The notes below the pieces were generated by a model. That model searched no databases, had not been told where the DNA came from, and saw only the letters and a program-made list of their open reading frames with translations. DNA of 64,000 bases from Heliorestis convoluta. Its GTDB lineage: Bacteria; Bacillota; Desulfitobacteriia; Heliobacteriales; Heliobacteriaceae. The stretch is taken from NCBI RefSeq assembly GCF_009649955.1, contig NZ_CP045875.1:496001-560000 (forward strand). Reading direction: 5' to 3'. Each line of letters starts with the position of its first letter. The stretch's first letter is position 1. The position numbers were made by a program, and so were the translations under genes. Shown one piece after another: positions 53,632 to 59,436 of this stretch.

Positions 53632-55129
53632 ACGAATAGAAGAGAAGAAACCGAATGACTCAAAGAACAGAGAGTCTCTAGAAAGCCCTGTTGAACTTCT
53701 AGCACCAGCAGGCAACCTGGAAAAACTAACCATGGCGCTTCAGTATGGTGCCGATGCGATATACATGGCTGGAGGCCGCTTCGGTCTTCGCGCCTATGCA
53801 GGCAACTTTACAACCGAACAAATGGAGAAAGCCATTACACTTGCCCATAGCCAGGGTAAGAAAGCGTATATCACGGTGAACATTTTTGCCCATAACAAGG
53901 ATTTACTAGGGTTGGATGAGTATTTACGAGAAATCGAAGCAATCGGCGCAGATGCTATTATTGTTTCAGACCCTGGTGTTTTTGCGATTGCTCGTCGTAC
54001 TGTGCCCAATATGCCAATTCACATTAGCACGCAAGCCAATGTCACGAACGTGGAAGCAGCTCGTTTTTGGTCGGACTTAGGTGCCGAGCGCATCGTATTG
54101 GCGCGAGAACTGTCGCTTCAAGAAATTCGAGAAATCCAAGAAGAAGTCGATGTAGAGCTCGAAGTGTTTATTCATGGCGCCATGTGTATGTCCTACTCTG
54201 GACGCTGTCTAATCAGCGATTATCTTACGGGTCGCAAGGCCAACCAGGGTGAATGTACCCAGGCTTGTCGATGGAAATATGCTTTACAAGAAGAACAGCG
54301 TCCAGGTATGTACATGCCTATTGAAGAAGATGAAAGAGGCTCCTATATTTTTAACGCTCGCGACCTCTGTCTTTTAGCAGACATTCCTGCTCTGATTGAA
54401 AGTGGCATCAAAAGCTTCAAAATCGAAGGGCGCATGAAAAGCGTTCACTATGTCTCTACAGTCACCCAGGTCTATCGTCGTGCTATTGATAGTTACTATA
54501 AGAAAAAAGCAGAAGGCAAAGCCTATCAGGTTGACCGGGCTTGGTGGGATGAACTAAGCAAGATCAGTCATCGCCCTTATACGCGAGGCTTTCTGTACGG
54601 TCCACCCGGTCAAGAACCCGATGTGGCGTACAACCGCGAATACGACTTCGTTGGCGTTGTACGGCATTATGATGAAGCCAACCAACGGGTACAAGTAGAG
54701 GTGCGCAATCGTATTCTTCTCGGTGACATTCTTGAATTTACAGGTCCTAATAAAGCCAACTTTCTCACTGTGGCCAACGAAATCTGGGACGAAGAGAACC
54801 AACCGATTGACCAAGCGCCTCGGCCTCATCAATTAATCTGGCTGAAAAGTCGCTTTCCTTTAGCGCCCCTAGATATGGTTCGACGTCCTAAAGGAAGTGG
54901 GGAGGAAGAATTTCTCAAAGTTCGGATCGACCCTTCTCATATTTTCCATCTGGATATAATTCTTGAAGGATTTGGCCATCTTGGCGTTCCTACAACAGTC
55001 GATCGCCAAAGCGGCATTGTCTTGATTCGAACGACAAAAGATACGCGACCTGAAGTTATTAAGATATTAGAAACACTACCCTGGCCAGCCCAGCTCTTTG
55101 AAGATCCGAGCAAAACAAAGCCATCTTAA
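53621..55129 (+). CDS. U32-family tRNA hydroxylation protein (TrhP-like)
   Basis: A 502-residue peptidase-U32-family protein. The N-terminal barrel starts VELLAPAGNLEKLTMALQYG, GRFGLRAYAGNFT; the family signature ELEVFIHGAMCMSYSGRCL with downstream cysteines (GECTQACRWKY) likely binds an Fe-S cluster. Bacillus relatives YrrN/YrrO (TrhP1/TrhP2), encoded just after mltG, make 5-hydroxyuridine at position 34 of tRNA; position and length suggest the same role. Start ATG 53621 inside the end of mltG. Confidence 0.92.
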   Translation: MSIERIEEKKPNDSKNRESLESPVELLAPAGNLEKLTMALQYGADAIYMAGGRFGLRAYAGNFTTEQMEKAITLAHSQGKKAYITVNIFAHNKDLLGLDEYLREIEAIGADAIIVSDPGVFAIARRTVPNMPIHISTQANVTNVEAARFWSDLGAERIVLARELSLQEIREIQEEVDVELEVFIHGAMCMSYSGRCLISDYLTGRKANQGECTQACRWKYALQEEQRPGMYMPIEEDERGSYIFNARDLCLLADIPALIESGIKSFKIEGRMKSVHYVSTVTQVYRRAIDSYYKKKAEGKAYQVDRAWWDELSKISHRPYTRGFLYGPPGQEPDVAYNREYDFVGVVRHYDEANQRVQVEVRNRILLGDILEFTGPNKANFLTVANEIWDEENQPIDQAPRPHQLIWLKSRFPLAPLDMVRRPKGSGEEEFLKVRIDPSHIFHLDIILEGFGHLGVPTTVDRQSGIVLIRTTKDTRPEVIKILETLPWPAQLFEDPSKTKPS

Positions 55130-55195
55130 CCAAAAAATTCCGCGTGAAGAGACTGTCAACATCGGGAACACTATGCTCGGAGGTGACGGTCAGAT

Positions 55196-55405
55196 ATGGA
55201 ATTAAATACAAGAGACTTTTTGATGAAAGCACTGCTGAACGAACAAGAGCTTGTCAGAGACTATCAAAAATTTTCTCAGACTACAGAGGATGCAGAAGTG
55301 GCTCAGATCTTTAAAGAGTACGCCACGACAGATGCCCTGCGTGCCAACCGTATCAAGGAAATATTGCAGAACAAGTATGGCGTTGATCAGGATTTGCAAA
55401 ACTAA
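55196..55405 (+). CDS. Small helical protein, ferritin-like fold suspected
   Basis: A 69-residue, all-helical protein with a LLNEQELVRDYQKFSQTTED helix and a second helix around EYATTDALRANRIKEIL, like one half of a ferritin- or CotF-like bundle. No conserved metal-ligand set is clear. I do not recognise the family with certainty. CGGAGGTGA lies 9-10 nt before the ATG. It has a strong bidirectional terminator behind. Confidence 0.7.
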   Translation: MELNTRDFLMKALLNEQELVRDYQKFSQTTEDAEVAQIFKEYATTDALRANRIKEILQNKYGVDQDLQN

Positions 55406-55441
55406 TATGAATACTAGGCAAGGGTAAGGTCTTTATACAAA

Positions 55442-55482
55442 GAAAGACCCCAAGCAAGTCACGAACTGCTTGGGGTCTTTCG
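55442..55482. terminator. Bidirectional terminator
   Basis: AAAGACCCCAAGCA and TGCTTGGGGTCTTT form a 14-bp stem. It ends the helical protein gene on the plus strand and, from the other side, the 46-residue protein gene. Confidence 0.9.
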
Positions 55483-55546
55483 CATTGTGGGTTAAAAATA
55501 ACAATAGGGGAAAGAACCTATTATGAAAACAAAAAATCTATTCGAT

Positions 55547-55687
55547 TTATCGAGGCCAGAGCAAATGTCCTAGATAGAACACCAAGGCAATGGCTACAAC
55601 GTGCCAAACCCACCAACCTACATTGAGGAACTCCCAGGTAGTGCCATCAAGAGCATTTTGCTTTGTCTTTTCAGCATTATTGTCCAT
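55547..55687 (-). CDS. 46-residue tryptophan-rich single-pass membrane protein
   Basis: A short gene that is easily missed. The protein has a polar N-terminus (MDNNAEKTKQNALDG) and one membrane helix, WEFLNVGWWVWHVVAIALVF then YLGHLLWPR. It contains five tryptophans and two histidines, both in or at the edges of the helix. AAAGGAGAG lies about 11 nt before the ATG and the shared terminator is downstream. The W/H-rich helix ending in LLWPR recalls small pigment- or haem-binding helices, but this is only a resemblance. A role as a small subunit of a membrane complex is the best guess. The 55688-55807 region upstream holds no other gene. Confidence 0.7.
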   Translation of the reverse strand: MDNNAEKTKQNALDGTTWEFLNVGWWVWHVVAIALVFYLGHLLWPR

Positions 55688-55807
55688 CTTTTCTCTATCT
55701 CTCCTTTCAATTTTTTATAGTATGACCAACCTACAAAGGTCTTAATCATGCTTATCCAAAAGAAAGGAAATAGAAGAAAAAAATGTCGTAAATATGGAAA
55801 ATAAAGG

Positions 55808-55836
55808 TTGACATTGCATACTGTGGTGGGTATAGT
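55808..55836 (+). promoter_or_regulatory. Promoter of the abrB-like gene
   Basis: TTGACA (55808-55813) and TATAGT (55831-55836), spacing 17 bp. A ~180-nt untranslated leader follows. Confidence 0.8.
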
Positions 55837-55854
55837 AAAAGTAAGCAGACAAGC

Positions 55855-55861
55855 TGTCGAA
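55855..55861 (+). promoter_or_regulatory. Spo0A box in the abrB leader
   Basis: A perfect TGTCGAA lies about 12-19 bp after the expected transcription start, where Spo0A~P represses abrB in Bacillus. A single 7-mer can occur by chance; the location gives it weight. Confidence 0.5.
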
Positions 55862-56022
55862 ACAGTGAAATAAAGAACAAAGAATCGTATTTTATAGGAA
55901 GAAATTTACAGACTATTGTAGCGAACTACAACGAACTTTGCCAACTAGTAACAGCAAACTGCTTAGAGCACTGCAGTGTACGCACATAATGACAAGATAA
56001 GCGAAAGGGGTAGAAGAAGAAA

Positions 56023-56274
56023 ATGAAATCAACAGGTATCGTACGGAAAGTAGATGAGCTTGGTCGTGTCGTAATTCCCATGGAGTTACGTAGAATTATG
56101 GGGATAGTAGAAAAAGACGGTCTGGAAATTTATGTAGACAACGAAAAAATCATCTTAAAAAAATACGAACCAGCGTGCGTGTTTTGTGGAAGTGCCGTAG
56201 ACATACAGAATTACAAAGGTAAAATGGTCTGCCGCCAATGTGCAACAGCTGTTGCTGATCATATTGTTGTTTGA
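56023..56274 (+). CDS. AbrB-family transition-state regulator with C-terminal zinc finger
   Basis: An 83-residue regulator. The swapped-hairpin DNA-binding domain is MKSTGIVRKVDELGRVVIPM through KIILKKYEPA. The C-terminal ~30 residues have CVFCGSAV and VCRQCATAV, a zinc knuckle found in clostridial AbrB proteins. It probably represses post-exponential and sporulation genes during growth. The long leader with a Spo0A box suggests relief at the onset of sporulation. The SD is weak (AAAGGGG 13 nt upstream). Confidence 0.92.
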   Translation: MKSTGIVRKVDELGRVVIPMELRRIMGIVEKDGLEIYVDNEKIILKKYEPACVFCGSAVDIQNYKGKMVCRQCATAVADHIVV

Positions 56275-56293
56275 TCAGTAGGAAAAAACCATG

Positions 56294-56330
56294 AAAAAAG
56301 GGATGGCGCCAAAGCGGCCATCCCTTTTTC
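56294..56330. terminator. Bidirectional terminator between abrB and PAP2 genes
   Basis: AAAAAGGGATGGC and GCCATCCCTTTTT stem; T runs on both strands serve the two convergent genes. Confidence 0.9.
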
Positions 56331-56341
56331 TTACTTGATTA

Positions 56342-56974
56342 CTAGAATCTTTTCAATGCTACTGTTAAAGTTTTTGAATGATAGACAAACCAAAAAGCGA
56401 CCGTACCTAATAAGGAAGCAAGTACATCACTGGGCCAATGAGCGCCTAGATAAATACGGCTTAGCCCAACTGATAAAATAAGAAAAATAACAACAGGAAA
56501 TGCTTTTTTTCGAAGAGATCCTTCTGTTAAAGTTAATAACAAAGCTGGTAGAATTAAAGCTGCACCGAGAGTATGACCAGAAGGATAGGCAGGTGAAGAC
56601 TCCATAACGAGCGCTTCTACAATATCAGGTCGAACACGGGCAAATAGGGCTTTTAGAGGATAATTAAAGTAGCCCCAGGCTAACAACAGCGCAAAAAGGA
56701 ACTTCACTTTGTCGTAGGCACCTTGGCGATAGAAGAGAAACATAAAAAGCAAAGTTAAGGGAATCAACAACTGGGCAGAACCTAGCTGGGTAATTCCGTT
56801 CATGAAAGCATTAAGAAAATCATTGCGAAATGAAGCAAGGGCCAGCAAAAGCCATTCATCAATTGCTGGAATAAGCTCCCACTGTATAAGAACTTTGCCC
56901 AAGGCGCCACTTATAACAATGACAGCTGTACCTGCAAGCAATGCCAGAAAAAACCGAGATAACTGAAGCAGAAT
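56342..56974 (-). CDS. PAP2-family membrane phosphatase (apparent ATT or CTG start)
   Basis: A ~210-residue phosphatase with six membrane helices, acting on lipid phosphates such as undecaprenyl or phosphatidylglycerol phosphate. The three motifs are KALFARVRP, YPSGHT and SRIYLGAHWPSD. AAGGAGG at 56987-56981 is 6 nt from ATT 56974 and 9 nt from CTG 56971, both in frame; the first ordinary start, TTG 56941, is 39 nt away and has no SD. A non-standard start adding the hydrophobic residues LLQLSRFFLA is likely. Confidence 0.88.
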   Translation of the reverse strand: MLLQLSRFFLALLAGTAVIVISGALGKVLIQWELIPAIDEWLLLALASFRNDFLNAFMNGITQLGSAQLLIPLTLLFMFLFYRQGAYDKVKFLFALLLAWGYFNYPLKALFARVRPDIVEALVMESSPAYPSGHTLGAALILPALLLTLTEGSLRKKAFPVVIFLILSVGLSRIYLGAHWPSDVLASLLGTVAFWFVYHSKTLTVALKRF

Positions 56975-57057
56975 GATTCGCCTCCTTCGTACATCAATGA
57001 TTTCGTCTTATAAAAATAAAACTCAATATCATACTAACTTATCATGTTAGAGGATAC

Positions 57058-57140
57058 AAGCCAGCTACTGATAGGCTGAGGAAAAGTCCCGCAGCGGAAA
57101 GCGTGCTTGATCAGTCCCAGAGAGTTTTGCTGATTAAAAG
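57058..57140. repeat. Half copy of the dispersed palindromic element
   Basis: GGCTGAGG, AAGTCCCGC, CGGAAAGCGTG, CAGTCCCAGA and GTTTTGCTGATT follow in the same order as in the right half of element A (62640-62705). The other half of the palindrome is missing, so no long stem can form. It lies between the PAP2 and lexA starts. Confidence 0.75.
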
Positions 57141-57216
57141 TATTCCCTTTTCTTGCATATTATTTCCTATCATTCCTAGCAAGAAGGCAAAAAAAGAACA
57201 AATATTGTAAAAACTG

Positions 57217-57245
57217 TTGTTCTCATAGTAAAAACATGGTATTAT
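57217..57245 (+). promoter_or_regulatory. Probable promoter of lexA
   Basis: TTGTTC (57217-57222) and TATTAT (57240-57245), spacing 17 bp. No canonical GAAC-N4-GTTC SOS box is visible. Confidence 0.55.
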
Positions 57246-57277
57246 AATAAGTAAGAGTAGAAGGAGAGGTGTTGAAC

Positions 57278-57871
57278 ATGAACTTAACACCGAGAGAAAA
57301 AGACTTGTATCATATGCTTAAAGATTTTGTTCACGCCAAAGGGTATCCCCCGAGTGTAAGAGAAATTGGAGAGAAGATGGGCTGGGCCTCTAGTTCTACA
57401 GTTCATCTCTATCTAGAGCGCCTTGAGAAGAAAGGTTTTATTCGCAAAGATCCTTCTAAGCCTAGAACGATTGAAATTATTGGACAGCGCCCTGATTTTC
57501 ACGCCATACCTCTGATTGGAACGGTTGCTGCAGGTATGCCCTTATTAGCTGTCGAATGCATTGAAGAATACTTGCCTGTGGCCAAAACCTTTGTGGGCGA
57601 AGGCGATTTTTTTGCCTTGCGCGTGAAAGGCGACAGTATGATCAATGCAGGCATATACAACAGTGACATTGTTATCGTCAGGCAACAGCAAAATGTGCAA
57701 AATGGAGAGATTGCAGTCGCTCTTTTAGAAGACGAAGTAACAGTAAAACGATTTTTTAAAGAAGATGGCCAGATTCGGCTACAACCAGAAAATAGCGATT
57801 TAGAACCTATCTTTAGTCGTGACGTTACCATTTTAGGTAAAGTTATTACGCTTATACGACGCTTGACCTAG
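57278..57871 (+). CDS. lexA: LexA repressor
   Basis: SOS-response repressor of 197 residues. The N-terminal winged helix is LTPREKDLYHMLKDF with YPPSVREIGEKMGWASSST; the autocleavage site is Ala85-Gly86 (GTVAAGMP), and the Ser120/Lys157 dyad lies in VKGDSMINAG and EVTVKRFF. ATG 57278 is preceded by GGAGAGGTG. It ends at a bidirectional terminator shared with the formate dehydrogenase operon. Expected autoregulation is not supported by a clear operator. Confidence 0.96.
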   Translation: MNLTPREKDLYHMLKDFVHAKGYPPSVREIGEKMGWASSSTVHLYLERLEKKGFIRKDPSKPRTIEIIGQRPDFHAIPLIGTVAAGMPLLAVECIEEYLPVAKTFVGEGDFFALRVKGDSMINAGIYNSDIVIVRQQQNVQNGEIAVALLEDEVTVKRFFKEDGQIRLQPENSDLEPIFSRDVTILGKVITLIRRLT

Positions 57872-57912
57872 AAGTCTTACCTAGAAAAGCACATTGCAGA
57901 AGAATTTGAGAG

Positions 57913-57961
57913 CAAAAAGCCCCCGCAAACCTTTGTAAATGAAGGAGTTGCGGGGGTTTTT
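57913..57961. terminator. Bidirectional terminator between lexA and fdnI
   Basis: AAAAGCCCCCGCAA and TTGCGGGGGTTTT stem with a 19-nt loop; T runs at both ends. Confidence 0.88.
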
Positions 57962-57985
57962 GTAGTGCAATTCTATTTGGGCTCT

Positions 57986-58651
57986 TTAGATGCGCTTTTC
58001 TTTTTTTAATTGTTCATACCACTTGGTATTGGAAATTTTGACTTTCTCTACCGGTACCTTGCCATTGATCATACCAGATAACGCGGCGTTGCTTCGTGGA
58101 TTGATGGCGGCAAAGAAGATATGACCAAGAGCGAGCAACATGGTAACGAGGGCTGCAATGCTGTGAATGGGAAGGGATAGTTGTAACAGCAAGGGACTGA
58201 AAAAACGATCGAAAGCGAGGATAAAGCCAGTGATGATGATGGCTACGCCGAGAAAAACTTGAGCCAAAGCTTGTAACTTCTCACCACCGTTGTACTTGCC
58301 TTGTGGCGGGTATTGGTAGCCAGGGCTATTCATAATGTAAGGGAAGAAGCCCTTGAGAAAAGCAATATCGTCTTTGTCAAAATGGCTGATATCACGGAGA
58401 AAGTGTATTAAATTTTTGCCATTCCAGATCAGGGCGATCAGAGGTGTGATGGCAAAAACAATGCCAGAAATCAAGTGGATGCGACCAGCTGTTGCTTTGC
58501 CACCGAAGAGCGGCGCTAAAAAGTCAAGAGCTGTCGTAAAGAGCAAAAGCCCAGTGAGTGCACAAATGATAAAACTGATCGAGCCGATCCAGTGCACAAC
58601 TCGTTGATCGAGAGGAAACTTCTCAACCATTGGTCCTTTTGATTTAGCCAT
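57986..58651 (-). CDS. fdnI: Formate dehydrogenase gamma subunit (cytochrome b)
   Basis: A 221-residue membrane cytochrome b556-type subunit that passes electrons from the Fe-S subunit to quinone. Four helices and haem-ligand histidines are visible: VVHWIGSISFIICALTGLLL, GRIHLISGIVFAI, LPIHSIAALVTMLLALGHIF. The gene is last in the fdnGHI operon and overlaps the preceding fdnH end by 8 bp. Confidence 0.92.
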   Translation of the reverse strand: MAKSKGPMVEKFPLDQRVVHWIGSISFIICALTGLLLFTTALDFLAPLFGGKATAGRIHLISGIVFAITPLIALIWNGKNLIHFLRDISHFDKDDIAFLKGFFPYIMNSPGYQYPPQGKYNGGEKLQALAQVFLGVAIIITGFILAFDRFFSPLLLQLSLPIHSIAALVTMLLALGHIFFAAINPRSNAALSGMINGKVPVEKVKISNTKWYEQLKKEKRI

Positions 58652-59435
58652 TCTTCTTGTCCCCTCCTTTCATCCGTTCATTGCGCCAACTGATCAAAGC
58701 CGCTCCAGCCAAGCCAAGGACGGTACCACCAAGAGCCAGAGAGCCAGCTGGTTGTACTACATTTTTGAACAAACCTAGAGACAGGGGCGCCGTTGGGTTT
58801 TCCGGCAAGTCGTACGTAGAAGGGCTTTGAGGCAAGAGGTAAATCATACCCAAACCGCTAAGTTCATTGACGCCATAGAGATTGGCTTCAGGATACTTGC
58901 CTTTGACTTCTTCCAAGCGCTTTTCTGCGATTCTGACCATTTCGTCACGGGGGCCAGATTTTATAGCATCGGTAACACAAGTTTTGACACAAGGCTCTTC
59001 CATGTTGTTTTTGATGCGACCAACGCAGGCCGTACATTTGGACATTTTTTTCGTTCTTTTGTCTACTTTTGGAATGTTAAAAGGACAGTAGATGGCACAG
59101 TAACCACAGCCGACGCACTTATCTTTGATCGTCATGACGGTGCCAATGTCAGTTTTCCGTAACGCATCGTTGGGACAAGCTTTGATGCAAGAAGCTTCAC
59201 CGCAGTGAAGACAGCATTTCTTGAGGAAATCCCATTGCAGTTCTCCCTGGTTGTTTTTATATTCATAGTACTGAATCATCGTCCAGCGGTTGGGAGATAG
59301 ATCATTGTGGGATTGATAAGTCCCTGTAAAAGGGCCAATCTCGCCAGGCAGTTGGTTCCATTGCTTACAAGCAACTTGACAGCCACGACAAGCAATGCAT
59401 TTGGTTATATCAACAAAACGCGCCATTCTTGTCAT
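58644..59435 (-). CDS. fdnH: Formate dehydrogenase beta subunit (4 x [4Fe-4S])
   Basis: A 263-residue electron-transfer subunit with four ferredoxin-type cysteine groups: CIACRGCQVACKQW, CLHCGEASCIKACP, CVGCGYCAIYCP and CTACVGRIKNNMEEPCVKTC. A C-terminal membrane helix (~225-248) anchors it beside the gamma subunit, as in E. coli FdnH. It starts 2 bp after the fdnG stop. Confidence 0.95.
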   Translation of the reverse strand: MTRMARFVDITKCIACRGCQVACKQWNQLPGEIGPFTGTYQSHNDLSPNRWTMIQYYEYKNNQGELQWDFLKKCCLHCGEASCIKACPNDALRKTDIGTVMTIKDKCVGCGYCAIYCPFNIPKVDKRTKKMSKCTACVGRIKNNMEEPCVKTCVTDAIKSGPRDEMVRIAEKRLEEVKGKYPEANLYGVNELSGLGMIYLLPQSPSTYDLPENPTAPLSLGLFKNVVQPAGSLALGGTVLGLAGAALISWRNERMKGGDKKNG

Positions 59436-59436
59436 C

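Noticed and set aside
57195-57223. AGAACA...TGTTCT inverted pair before lexA as an SOS box
   Set aside because: The gap of 17 bp does not fit the GAAC-N4-GTTC operator of Gram-positive LexA.
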